DNA of 42,428 nt from Polyangiaceae bacterium (GTDB taxonomy: Bacteria > Myxococcota_A > Polyangia > Polyangiales > Polyangiaceae), in the NCBI GenBank assembly GCA_020849655.1, contig JADLFU010000223.1, forward strand, positions 1-42,428, written 5' to 3'. Made by a program: the position numbers and the translations under genes. The notes beneath the pieces were generated by a model that saw nothing but the letters and a program-made list of their open reading frames with translations, was not told the DNA's origin and ran no database searches. This document shows, in pieces, positions 1-7,456 of this stretch (within the stretch, counting starts at the first letter, position 1; each line of letters begins with the position of its first letter).

Positions 1-463
1 CGTAGAGGGCGTCCTCCTCGTGGCGGACGCCGAGCAGCACCCACAGCGGTTCGGTCGCCCCACGCGCGACGGCGGCGAGCAGCATCGAGCGGAGCGGCGT
101 GAGGCCCGTGCCGGTGCCGACGAACAGCGACGGGTGCCCCGCGTCGGCCGGGCGGGTGAAGAACCCCGCGGGCCCGTCGGCGACGAGGCGCGCGCCGACC
201 GGCAGCTCGTGCAGCGCGCGGGACGCGGCGCCGCGCTCGACCCGTGTGACCGCGAGCGAGAACCGCGCCGTGCCGTCGGGCGGCGACGCGATCGAGTACG
301 CGCGCTTGATCGCGCCGTCCGCGAGCGGCACGTGCAGGTTGAGCCACTGCCCGGGCTCGAACGCCAGCGGCCCGTCCTCTCGCTCGAACGTCAGCTCGCG
401 GACGGCGGGCGCGAGCGCGCGCGCCGCGACGAGTCGCACAGGGAAGCTGGGCGGGGGCGGCAT
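1..463 (-). CDS. Ferredoxin-NADP reductase-like flavoprotein (partial, N-terminal 154 residues)
   Basis: The reverse strand reads from an ATG at 463 to the window edge without a stop. The fragment begins with a beta-barrel FAD-binding region: a PGQW segment at about residues 37-40 is followed by RAYSIAS at about 54-60, the classic RxYS FAD-binding motif of ferredoxin-NADP reductases. Then comes GTGTGLTPLRSM at about 117-128, the Gly-rich NAD(P)-binding motif. Family members move electrons between NAD(P)H and a ferredoxin, flavodoxin or oxygenase partner in the cytoplasm. The rest of the nucleotide-binding domain lies off the left edge. The gene is divergent from the acyl-CoA synthetase, 46 bases away. 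The exact subtype (Fpr, or a reductase component of an oxygenase) cannot be decided from this half. Confidence 0.85.
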   Translation of the reverse strand, partial: MPPPPSFPVRLVAARALAPAVRELTFEREDGPLAFEPGQWLNLHVPLADGAIKRAYSIASPPDGTARFSLAVTRVERGAASRALHELPVGARLVADGPAGFFTRPADAGHPSLFVGTGTGLTPLRSMLLAAVARGATEPLWVLLGVRHEEDALY

Positions 464-509
464 TCGCGCGTGCCTTGCTCTCGCGTCGTCGAGGGCGCAA
501 GACGCGGCC

Positions 510-1994
510 GTGACCGCGCTGCTCGATCGCCTGGCGACCCTCGCCCGCTCGCCGCGTCCCGCGCTCGTCGCCGAGGACGGCGCCTGCACCTACGAAGCGC
601 TCCTCGCGCGGGCCGGGGGCGTCGCCGGCGCGCTCGTCGACGGAGGGCTGACACCCGGCGCGCGCGTGGCGCTGCTCTGCGAGCCCGGCGTCGCGTGGGT
701 CGCGTCGTTCCTCGGCGTGATGATGAGCGGCGGCGTCGCGGTGCCGCTGTCGCCGCTGCACCCGGAGGCCGAGATCCGGGCGCTCTCTCGCGACGCCGAG
801 CCGTCCCTCTCGCTCGTGGGCGCGTCGCTCGCGGCGCGCGCGGCGTGGACAGGCGCCCCCGCGCTCGCGCCGGAGGCGCTGCCCCCGCGCGCGTTCGAGC
901 CGCGGGTCGACGAGCGCGAGCTCGCGATGATGCTCTACACGAGCGGCACCACCGGCCGCCCGAAGGGCGCGCTGCTCACCCACACGAACCTCTCGACGCA
1001 GGCGGGGCTGCTCGCCGACGCGTGGGAGGTGACCCGCGACGATCGGCTGCTGCACGCGCTGCCGCTCCACCACCTGCACGGCATCTCGATCGCGCTGCTG
1101 ACCGCGCTCTGGGCCGAGGCGACGGTGGAGCTCGCGCCGCGCTTCGATCGGCGCAGGATCTGGGAGCGGCTCTCCTCGGCCACCGTGTGGATGGCCGTCC
1201 CGACGATGTACCACCGGCTGTTCGAGGATCTCGACGCCCAGGGCGCGGACGAGCGACGGTCGCGGGCGCGCGCGGCCGCCGGCCTGCGCCTCGCGACGAG
1301 CGGCTCCGCGGCCCTGCCCGTGGGGCTCGCCGAACGGTGGCGCGAGCTGACGGGGGCGGTCCCGCTCGAGCGCTTCGGGATGACGGAGATCGGCGTGGGC
1401 GCGGCCAACCCCCTCCGCGGCGAGCGGCGCCCTGGCACCGTCGGCGTGCCGCTCCCGACCGTCTCCCTGCGCGTCGTCGACGAGCAGGGCGGCGACGCGG
1501 CGCCAGGCGAGCCGGGCGAAATCCGCGTGCGCGGCCCGTCCGTGTTCGCGGGGTACTTTCGCAGGGGGGACGCGACCGCCGCGGCCTTCGCCGACGGGTG
1601 GTTCTGCACCGGAGACACGGCGACGCTCGACCCCGCGGGCTACGTGAAGATCCTCGGCCGCACGAGCGTCGACATCCTGAAGAGCGGCGGTTACAAGCTC
1701 TCGGCGCTCGAGATCGAGGAGGCGCTCCGCCAGCACCCGGCGATCGCGGACGTCGCCGTCGTCGGCGTCGAGGATCCTCGCTGGGGCGAGCGCGTCGTCG
1801 CCGCCGTCGTCAGGCGCCCGGGCTCGGAGGCGGACCTCTCCACCCAGGCGCTGCGCGAGTTCGCCGCGGCGCGCCTGGCGCCGTACAAGCTGCCGCACGA
1901 GGCGCGCGTGGTCGACGAGCTGCCGCGGAACGCGCTCGGCAAGGTGCAGAAGCCCGCGCTCCGCGCCGCGCTCTCTCTCCCGGCGCGCGGCTGA
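510..1994 (+). CDS. ANL-family acyl-CoA synthetase, malonyl-CoA synthetase-like (ACSF3/MatB type)
   Basis: A 494-residue adenylate-forming enzyme that would activate a carboxylic acid with ATP and join it to CoA in the cytoplasm. The P-loop YTSGTTGRPKG lies at about residue 142, the ERFGMTEIG motif at about 290, and the hinge and C-terminal subdomain GWFCTGDTA, GRTSVDILKSGGYK and LPRNALGKVQK follow in order. The wording of these blocks, especially GSAALP, ERFGMTEIG and RTSVDILKSGGYK, is close to human ACSF3 and bacterial MatB, which use malonate or methylmalonate. That substrate is inferred from the family. I chose the GTG at 510 because an open frame upstream only runs antisense through the divergent reductase, and because 494 residues fits the family. 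Confidence 0.9.
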   Translation: MTALLDRLATLARSPRPALVAEDGACTYEALLARAGGVAGALVDGGLTPGARVALLCEPGVAWVASFLGVMMSGGVAVPLSPLHPEAEIRALSRDAEPSLSLVGASLAARAAWTGAPALAPEALPPRAFEPRVDERELAMMLYTSGTTGRPKGALLTHTNLSTQAGLLADAWEVTRDDRLLHALPLHHLHGISIALLTALWAEATVELAPRFDRRRIWERLSSATVWMAVPTMYHRLFEDLDAQGADERRSRARAAAGLRLATSGSAALPVGLAERWRELTGAVPLERFGMTEIGVGAANPLRGERRPGTVGVPLPTVSLRVVDEQGGDAAPGEPGEIRVRGPSVFAGYFRRGDATAAAFADGWFCTGDTATLDPAGYVKILGRTSVDILKSGGYKLSALEIEEALRQHPAIADVAVVGVEDPRWGERVVAAVVRRPGSEADLSTQALREFAAARLAPYKLPHEARVVDELPRNALGKVQKPALRAALSLPARG

Positions 1995-2073
1995 CCGCGA
2001 TGCCGATTTTCACGTCGCGCGGAAGCGGAAATCGTCGATGCTGGAATCTGTCCAACGTCACTGCATCATCACA

Positions 2074-2128
2074 TTGACATGGCATTTTCCACCCCGGATT
2101 CATATGCCAACAGAACATTCCACCCCGG
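2074..2128 (+). promoter_or_regulatory. Possible upstream promoter and direct repeat ahead of exbB
   Basis: The gap 1995-2276 is less GC-rich than its surroundings. TTGACA at 2074-2079 is a perfect -35 hexamer, but the facing -10 (GATTCA with a 17-base spacer) is poor. The 11-mer TTCCACCCCGG occurs at 2087-2097 and again at 2118-2128, 31 bases apart, roughly three helical turns, as a dimeric regulator site might be. Function is inference. Confidence 0.3.
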
Positions 2129-2184
2129 CGAGGGAGTGGATTTTTTCGGCTGAGCGCGAACATCCAGAGCAATTCTCTTCTCAC

Positions 2185-2214
2185 TTGACGGACTGCGCCC
2201 CGGCTTCCCAAGAT
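2185..2214 (+). promoter_or_regulatory. Probable sigma-70-type promoter of the exbB operon
   Basis: TTGACG at 2185-2190 and CAAGAT at 2209-2214 are separated by 18 bases. The same TTGAC-N18-CAAGAT layout stands in front of the response regulator at 34975-35004. Transcription would begin near 2221, giving a leader of about 56 bases that contains a hairpin at 2226-2244 and the ribosome site GGAGGAA at 2262-2268. Confidence 0.5.
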
Positions 2215-2225
2215 GCGCCCAAACA

Positions 2226-2244
2226 CGGGTTGGGTGACAACCCG
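2226..2244 (+). other. Hairpin in the exbB leader
   Basis: CGGGTTG and CAACCCG form a perfect 7-bp stem around a 5-base loop, GGTGA. It falls between the predicted transcription start and the Shine-Dalgarno site and leaves the latter free. It could stabilise the 5' end of the messenger. No known riboswitch fold is recognised. Confidence 0.45.
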
Positions 2245-2276
2245 CCCACACCCGAACGTCGGGAGGAACATCACCA

Positions 2277-3038
2277 ATGGCTAAGCTGTGGCACCATTTC
2301 CAAGAAGGCGGCTGGGGCATGTGGCCCATCCTGTTCTGGAACATCGTTACGATCGGCATCATCATCGAGCGCGCGATCTACCTGTTCGGGTCGAGCACCA
2401 ACAAGGAGGTCTTCCTCGCGACGATGCAGAAGTGCATCCTCGCCGGTGACATCGCGAAGGCCGTGAAGATGTGCTCCGCGGTGAACGCCCCGCTCGCGCG
2501 CATCGTCCAGGCCGGCCTCGTGAAGGTCAACCGCCCCGACGAGGAGGTCCAGGCCGCGATGGACGAGGCCGCGCTCCGCGAGATCCCGAAGATCGTGCAC
2601 CGCACCGGCTACCTCGCGCTGCTCGCGAACCTCGCGATGCTCTCGGGTCTGCTCGGCACCGTCACGGGCCTCATCATGTCGTTCGGCGCCGTCTCCGGCG
2701 AGTCGGTCGACCCGAGCCAGAAGGCGCGCATCCTCGCGCAGGGCATCTCGGAGGCCATGAACTGCACCGCGTTCGGCCTCATCGTCGCGATCATCGGCCT
2801 CCTCGGCTACGCGATCCTCAACGGCAAGACGCAGCAGCTGGAGGACGACATCAACGAGGCGAGCGTGCAGGTGCTCAACCTCGTCGTGCAGAACCGCCAG
2901 AAGGTCAACATGACCGGCATCGAGGGCGGCTTACCGCCGATGTTCACCCAGGGCCTCCGCGGGGTCGCCGTAGCGCCCGCGGGGGCTCCTCCCAGCATCT
3001 CAATGGACCCCAGGAGGACACGTCGATGGGCGGTGTAA
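2277..3038 (+). CDS. exbB: MotA/TolQ/ExbB-family proton channel protein
   Basis: A 253-residue inner-membrane protein of the ExbB/TolQ family, which with ExbD converts proton-motive force into mechanical work on the envelope. Membrane segments lie at about residues 13-36, 112-136 and 162-182. The core (GYLALLANLAMLSGLLGTVTG, then GISEAMNCTAFGLIVAI) is the typical ExbB channel block. A strong ribosome site GGAGGAA sits 8 bases before the ATG. The last 35 residues after GIEGG look unlike the family: they begin at a rare TTA Leu codon (2931-2933), are Pro/Ala/Arg-rich, and overlap the next gene by 13 bases, so the true end could be near residue 218. It leads an exbB-exbD-exbD operon. The TonB-like partner is not in the window. 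Confidence 0.9.
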   Translation: MAKLWHHFQEGGWGMWPILFWNIVTIGIIIERAIYLFGSSTNKEVFLATMQKCILAGDIAKAVKMCSAVNAPLARIVQAGLVKVNRPDEEVQAAMDEAALREIPKIVHRTGYLALLANLAMLSGLLGTVTGLIMSFGAVSGESVDPSQKARILAQGISEAMNCTAFGLIVAIIGLLGYAILNGKTQQLEDDINEASVQVLNLVVQNRQKVNMTGIEGGLPPMFTQGLRGVAVAPAGAPPSISMDPRRTRRWAV

Positions 3039-3598
3039 GCGTAGAGGGCGGCGGCGGAGGCCGAAGGTCGGTCGACTCGGAGATCAACATGATCCCGATG
3101 ATCGATCTGTTGATGTGTCTGATCTGCTTCCTCTTGATCACGGCGGTGTGGTCGACGATGTCCCGGCTGAACGCCGACGCGCAGGTGCCAGGGCCCCCGC
3201 GGGACACGGAGACGACCCCGCAGGAGCCGCAGCCGATGCTCCACCTGACGATCGCGTCGGAGGAGAAGTTCGTGCTGTCGTGGCGCAAGGGCAACGCGGT
3301 CGTCAGCAGCGTCGATGTGCCGCGCAAGCCGGTGACGGTGGGCGAGGGGCGCGCCGCGCAGACGCGGTTCCCCGATCTTGCGACGAAGATCTCCGAGGAG
3401 TGGAAGGCCAACGGCGCGCACCGCGACCCGACCGACAAGAAGATGGACCAGGCCGTCCTTCACTGTGACAACAAGACGCCGTACAAGGAGATCATCGCGG
3501 TGATCGACGCTGTCTACAGCACGAAGCGGCCCTTCCCCGGCGGCGGCGAGAAGCTCTACCCCGCGATGAACGTCACCTTCTCGATGACGTCGAACTGA
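3026..3598 (+). CDS. exbD: ExbD/TolR-family biopolymer transport protein (first copy)
   Basis: A 190-residue protein with a short cytoplasmic N-terminus, one membrane helix (SEINMIPMIDLLMCLICFLL and on, about residues 18-43) and a periplasmic domain of about 140 residues. The Asp in the MIDLL block at the start of the helix is the proton-carrying residue of ExbD/TolR. The ATG at 3026 is preceded by AGGAGG at 3012-3017 and overlaps the end of exbB by 13 bases, which suggests translational coupling. The periplasmic part is longer and more polar than in E. coli ExbD. It carries two Cys residues (one in the helix, one near residue 150), and its target is unknown. Together with the second exbD it would give a motor with two different D subunits, as is common in myxobacteria. 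Confidence 0.85.
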   Translation: MGGVSVEGGGGGRRSVDSEINMIPMIDLLMCLICFLLITAVWSTMSRLNADAQVPGPPRDTETTPQEPQPMLHLTIASEEKFVLSWRKGNAVVSSVDVPRKPVTVGEGRAAQTRFPDLATKISEEWKANGAHRDPTDKKMDQAVLHCDNKTPYKEIIAVIDAVYSTKRPFPGGGEKLYPAMNVTFSMTSN

Positions 3599-3610
3599 GA
3601 GGAGCGACAG

Positions 3611-4162
3611 ATGCCCGCGATTGAGAAACCCGGACGGCGCCTGATGCACGGGGTCCGCCTCGCCTTCGTGAAGAAGAAGGTGACCGGCGGAGGCCACCGC
3701 GGCGTGGCCGCCTCGCTCAACCTGACCAGCATGATCGACTACCTGGTCACGGTCGTCATCTTCCTGCTGATGAGCTTCTCGTCCTCCGGCGAGACGCCCA
3801 TCAACAAGTCGATCACCCTGCCGATGGCCGAGAACACCATCGACATGGTGACGGCGCCGATGGTCGCCATCAACGGCAGCCAGATCCTCGTCAACGAGCA
3901 CCCCGTCGGCTCGACCCGCGCGGTCGAGGAGGCGGGCCGCGTGATGCCGCGCATCGACGAGCTCTACAACGCGCTGAAGTCCCTGAAGGACGACTGGAAG
4001 AAGCTCAACCCCAGCAACAAGGACTTCCCCGGCGTCGTCATCCTCCAGGTCGACAAGGAGGTCCCGGCGCTGGTCGTGAAGAGCGTGTTCCAGACGGCCG
4101 CGTCCGCCGGCTACCCGAACGTCAGCTTCATGGTCGGCAAGATCGCCGAGTCGAAGAAGTGA
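3611..4162 (+). CDS. ExbD/TolR-family biopolymer transport protein (second copy)
   Basis: A 183-residue protein that starts 12 bases after the first exbD with GAGGAG at 3599-3604 as ribosome site. A basic N-terminus (KKKVTGGGHRG) is followed by LNLTSMIDYLVTVVIFLLMSF at about residues 36-56. This is the single ExbD transmembrane helix with the conserved Asp. The C-terminal 120 residues form the periplasmic domain, ending in the TolR-like strand-helix VVILQVDKEVPALVVKSVFQTAASAGYPNVSFMVGK. It is last in the operon and is followed directly by an intrinsic terminator. The two ExbD paralogues differ strongly in sequence, so they probably form a heterodimeric plug rather than being redundant. Confidence 0.87.
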   Translation: MPAIEKPGRRLMHGVRLAFVKKKVTGGGHRGVAASLNLTSMIDYLVTVVIFLLMSFSSSGETPINKSITLPMAENTIDMVTAPMVAINGSQILVNEHPVGSTRAVEEAGRVMPRIDELYNALKSLKDDWKKLNPSNKDFPGVVILQVDKEVPALVVKSVFQTAASAGYPNVSFMVGKIAESKK

Positions 4163-4187
4163 GCTGACTCGCCCCCAGGCGACGACG

Positions 4188-4222
4188 AGAGGCCGGCTAT
4201 CAAGTCGGCCTCTTTCGTTTTG
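4188..4222 (+). terminator. Intrinsic terminator of the exbB-exbD-exbD operon
   Basis: AGAGGCCG (4188-4195) and CGGCCTCT (4206-4213) form a perfect 8-bp stem with a 10-base loop, followed by TTTCGTTTTG. It lies 25 bases after the last stop of the operon, and just before the convergent GH92 gene ends at 4232. The T-run lies on the + strand only, so it mainly stops the exb operon. Confidence 0.8.
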
Positions 4223-4231
4223 TGGGCAGTG

Positions 4232-6520
4232 CTAGAAGGTCCCCCAGCTCGACGGCTCCGTCCCCATCACGAAGCGGAGCACGCGGCCGGGCCTGAGATC
4301 GCTGTGGTGCAGCTCGGGGCGCGTGACGGGCGCGCCGTCGAGCGTCACCGACTGGACATAGACGGCGTCGCGAGACGCGCCGTCGGCGACGATGGTGAAC
4401 GTCCCGCCCGGCACGTCGATCTCCGCCCGCGGGAACACCGGCGAGCCCAGCGTGTAGCGAGCGCTGCCGGCGAGCGGGTACAGGCCGAGCGACGAGAAGA
4501 CGAGGAACGTGCTCATGGTGCCGCCGTCGTCGTTGCCGGGCAGGCCGTCAGGCCGCTCGCTGAAGTACGCGGAGAGCACCCAGCGCACCCACCGCTGCGT
4601 CAGCGCGGGCCGCCCGATCTGCGCGAACAGATACGGCATGTGGAGGCACGGCTCGTTCGCGGGCCAGAAGCCCTTCTGCACGAGGCCGCGGCGGAGCGAG
4701 TCGCCGGGATCGATCTCCTCCCAGGTCGCCTTCGACGCCTCGAAGAGCCCGTCGAGGCGCGCGGCCATCGCGTCGGGGCCGCCCATCAGCGCCGCGAGCC
4801 CGAGGGCGTCGTGCGGCACGCCCCACACCGTCTGCGTCGCGTTGGCCTCGGCGAACTCGCTGGTGAAGTCGTCGGGCCTCGAGTCCGGCTTCGCGAGCGC
4901 GCCGTCCTTCGTGCGTGAGCGGAGCGTGCCGGACGACTCGTCGAAGAGCGCCATGTAGCCCCTGCGCCGCGCCGCGAGGACGGCGCGGTCGTCCTCGCGC
5001 CCGAGCAGGAGCGCGAGGTTCGACAGCGCGAAGTCGTCGTGCGCGAACTCCACGGTGAGCGAGACGCTGCGGCCGACCGTCGCGGGCACGTAGCCGAGCG
5101 TGAGGTAGTCGTCGACGCCGCTGCGGCCGCCCCTCCCCCCGGGCGGCGCGACCGGGTCCATCGCGGCGGGGCGCAGGAGCGAGTACGCGAGCGCGCCGTC
5201 GACGCCGGGCACGCCCTTGAGGACGGCGTCGGCGAGCACGATCTCGGCGCTCGAGCCGAGCATCGTCCCCGCCTCGCCGGTCGCGATCGGCCAGCGAGGG
5301 AAGTACCCGGCGATCTTCGCGAACTCGATCAGGCTCTGTGCCGCGTCCCGCGCGACGTCGTGCGACACGAGATCGTAGAATGGGTGCAGCGTGCGGTAGG
5401 TGTCCCAGAGCGAGAGATCGCTCATCTGACGGTGCAGCGAGGCCACGTGCACCGCGCCGTCGGGGCCGGTGAAGCGCCCGTCGACGTCGCTCGTCACGCT
5501 CGGCATCATGTACGCGTGGTAGACGCCGGTCTTCACGGCGGTGCGGTCGCGCTCGTCGCCGCCGTAGACCCGCACCTTGTCGGTGAGCGCGCGAAAGGAG
5601 GCGGCCGTCTGCGTGACGATCTCCGACAGGCGCGCGTCTCCCACCTCGGCCTCGAGGTTCTTCGTCGCGCCGTCTGCGTCGACGAGCGAGAGGCCGACCG
5701 CGACCTCGACCTCCGTCGCGGTCGGGAAGTGCAGCGCGACGGCCACCTCGTCGCCCGTCGCCTCGCCCGCGGCGCCCAGGTCTCCAGCCTCGGTGGTGAC
5801 GACGTGGTCGGCGAACGGCGTGCGCAGGCGCATGTCGAAGTACACGTCGTAGCCGCCGAAGCCGTCGCTCATCGCGCCGAGGCTGCGGAGCTTCCCCGTG
5901 ACCCGGCGCCCGCCCGGCTCGACCGCGAGGCGCGCGTCCTTCACCGCGCCGCCGGAGAGGTGGTGCGCGAGATCGACGAACAGCCACGGATCCGATCCCG
6001 CCGGGAACGTGTAGCGGTGCACGCCGACGCGCGTCGTCGCGCCGAGCTCCACGCCGACACCGTTGGCGAGCGTGACGGCGTAGCGCCCCGGTGACGCCTG
6101 CTCGGTCGCCTTGTCCATCTTCACGACGTGGTCCGCTGCGCGGCGCTTCGCGGGATCGCGCGCGACGAGCGGCATCACGCCGAGCACGCCGTAGTCGGTC
6201 GCGCCCGTGCCGTGCAGGTGCAGGTGCGAGACGGCGAGCAGCTCGTCGTCCTGGTGCCAGTAGCCGGAGTAGTGCTGCGAGACGAGCGTGCCCGCGGGGC
6301 CGCGCGTGTCCGGCCCGAGCTTCGCGAGGCCGTTCGGCGCGAGCGCGCCGACGAACGCGCTGCCGAACGAGTAGCCGAACCCGTCGGTGCCGACGAACGG
6401 GTCGACCCGCGCGCTCGACGGCAGCTCGGCGACGGCGGGCGGCGCGGCCTCGTCACCTGGCGAGGACGAGCACGCGGCGGGGACGATGAGCGCGAGCAGG
6501 GCGAGGTACCGGGAGCGCAT
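4232..6520 (-). CDS. Glycoside hydrolase family 92 alpha-mannosidase-type lipoprotein
   Basis: A 762-residue exported lipoprotein: the signal MRSRYLALLALIVPAAC ends in a lipobox with Cys17. The mature part matches GH92, the calcium-dependent exo-alpha-mannosidases that trim N-glycan and yeast mannan. Visible family blocks are DPFVGT near the N-terminus, TYRTLHPFYDL, IAGYFPRWP with TGEAGTMLGSSAE, NEPCLHMPYLF with the general-acid Glu at about residue 623, and GNDDGGTMSTFLVFSSLGLYP at about 662 with the Asp pair that activates water. Length is normal for the family (about 750). The start at 6520 was chosen because it begins the lipoprotein signal; frame upstream of it is Arg-rich and unlike a protein. 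It likely acts at the cell surface on mannose-containing glycans. The exact linkage is not determinable. Confidence 0.93.
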   Translation of the reverse strand: MRSRYLALLALIVPAACSSSPGDEAAPPAVAELPSSARVDPFVGTDGFGYSFGSAFVGALAPNGLAKLGPDTRGPAGTLVSQHYSGYWHQDDELLAVSHLHLHGTGATDYGVLGVMPLVARDPAKRRAADHVVKMDKATEQASPGRYAVTLANGVGVELGATTRVGVHRYTFPAGSDPWLFVDLAHHLSGGAVKDARLAVEPGGRRVTGKLRSLGAMSDGFGGYDVYFDMRLRTPFADHVVTTEAGDLGAAGEATGDEVAVALHFPTATEVEVAVGLSLVDADGATKNLEAEVGDARLSEIVTQTAASFRALTDKVRVYGGDERDRTAVKTGVYHAYMMPSVTSDVDGRFTGPDGAVHVASLHRQMSDLSLWDTYRTLHPFYDLVSHDVARDAAQSLIEFAKIAGYFPRWPIATGEAGTMLGSSAEIVLADAVLKGVPGVDGALAYSLLRPAAMDPVAPPGGRGGRSGVDDYLTLGYVPATVGRSVSLTVEFAHDDFALSNLALLLGREDDRAVLAARRRGYMALFDESSGTLRSRTKDGALAKPDSRPDDFTSEFAEANATQTVWGVPHDALGLAALMGGPDAMAARLDGLFEASKATWEEIDPGDSLRRGLVQKGFWPANEPCLHMPYLFAQIGRPALTQRWVRWVLSAYFSERPDGLPGNDDGGTMSTFLVFSSLGLYPLAGSARYTLGSPVFPRAEIDVPGGTFTIVADGASRDAVYVQSVTLDGAPVTRPELHHSDLRPGRVLRFVMGTEPSSWGTF

Positions 6521-6569
6521 CGCCGGCGAGGCTAGCGCAGCCGGCGCCCGCGCTCCTGGATCAGCATGC

Positions 6570-7409
6570 TCAGGGAGGGGGCTCGGCGAACCGGCGATCC
6601 ATCGGGAACGGCTCCGCGCGCCGCCGCACGGCGATCTCCGGCTCCTCGCGCCGCTCGGGGATGACGCCCGCCGCGACGAGGCCGTCGCGATCGTCGTAGC
6701 GCAGCGTGTGCCTCGCGAACGGCGCGGCGGAGTCGCGGACGAACGCCGTGTCGACGACCCGCGAGCTGCGACGCTCACCGAAGCTCGTGCCGAGGCCGGG
6801 GCGATCGTCCGCGCGTCCGCGCTCCTCCGAGCGTGCGCCGGAGCCAGCCCGCGGCGCGGCCGACGGGCGGGGGGGCTCTGCGCGCTGCACGATCGGCGCC
6901 CGCTCACGGAACAAGAGGACGCCGATCACGCCGACGTCGTCGGGCTGCCCCTTCCGCGCCGCGTACGAGTCGCGGACGCTCGAGAAGCGGAACGCGGCGA
7001 CCTCCGACCGAGACGTGCGGAACCCCTCGAGCTCCAGCGTGCCGAACGGCTCGATCACGTAGCCACGCTTGTCGCGGCTCGCTGAGCGCCCGTCGATCGC
7101 GTCGAGCCCGTCGACCGACACGACGGCCTCGACGCGCTCGCCGGTCGGGTTGCTGACGCGGATCTTGTAGCGCTCGCCGCGCACGCCCTCGACGTAGGTG
7201 CGGCCCTCGTGCTCGAACGTCGGCAGCCTCGCGCCGGACGCGCGGACGACCTCGACGCGGGCGCGCGCCGAGATCGGCGGGTGCGGAGGGGGAGGCCGGC
7301 GCGCGCGCGCCCCCGCCACCTCGGGCGACGGCTCGGAGGCGCTGGCGTCGGCGCACGCGACGGCGAGCAGGGACACGAGCAGGAGCGGGAGGAGCGACGT
7401 CGTGCGCAT
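6570..7409 (-). CDS. Conserved lipoprotein of unknown function
   Basis: A 279-residue protein with a lipoprotein signal (LLLVSLLAVAC, Cys19). A Pro/Arg-rich linker runs to about residue 48. A beta-rich domain follows at about 50-165 containing YKIRVSNPTGERVEAVVSVD, KRGYVIEPFGTLELEGFR and VAAFRFSSVRDSYAARKG. I recall this domain as a recurrent uncharacterised one in proteobacterial and myxobacterial envelope proteins, but I cannot give it a name or an activity. The C-terminal 100 residues are low-complexity (Pro, Arg, Glu). It ends 49 bases before the GH92 start on the same strand, so the two may be co-transcribed. Confidence 0.75.
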   Translation of the reverse strand: MRTTSLLPLLLVSLLAVACADASASEPSPEVAGARARRPPPPHPPISARARVEVVRASGARLPTFEHEGRTYVEGVRGERYKIRVSNPTGERVEAVVSVDGLDAIDGRSASRDKRGYVIEPFGTLELEGFRTSRSEVAAFRFSSVRDSYAARKGQPDDVGVIGVLLFRERAPIVQRAEPPRPSAAPRAGSGARSEERGRADDRPGLGTSFGERRSSRVVDTAFVRDSAAPFARHTLRYDDRDGLVAAGVIPERREEPEIAVRRRAEPFPMDRRFAEPPP

Positions 7410-7456
7410 GGTGAACCCTTCCGACGCGCCGCGCGCCCCGACGATCTACCGCCCCG

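Noticed and set aside
99-509. Long N-terminal extension of the acyl-CoA synthetase
   Set aside because: It runs antisense through the divergent reductase, whose FAD and NAD(P) motifs are clear. The family begins near the GTG at 510.
5039-6094. A 351-codon + strand frame within the GH92 region
   Set aside because: The opposite strand carries conserved GH92 motifs. The + frame is Arg/His/Val-rich shadow.
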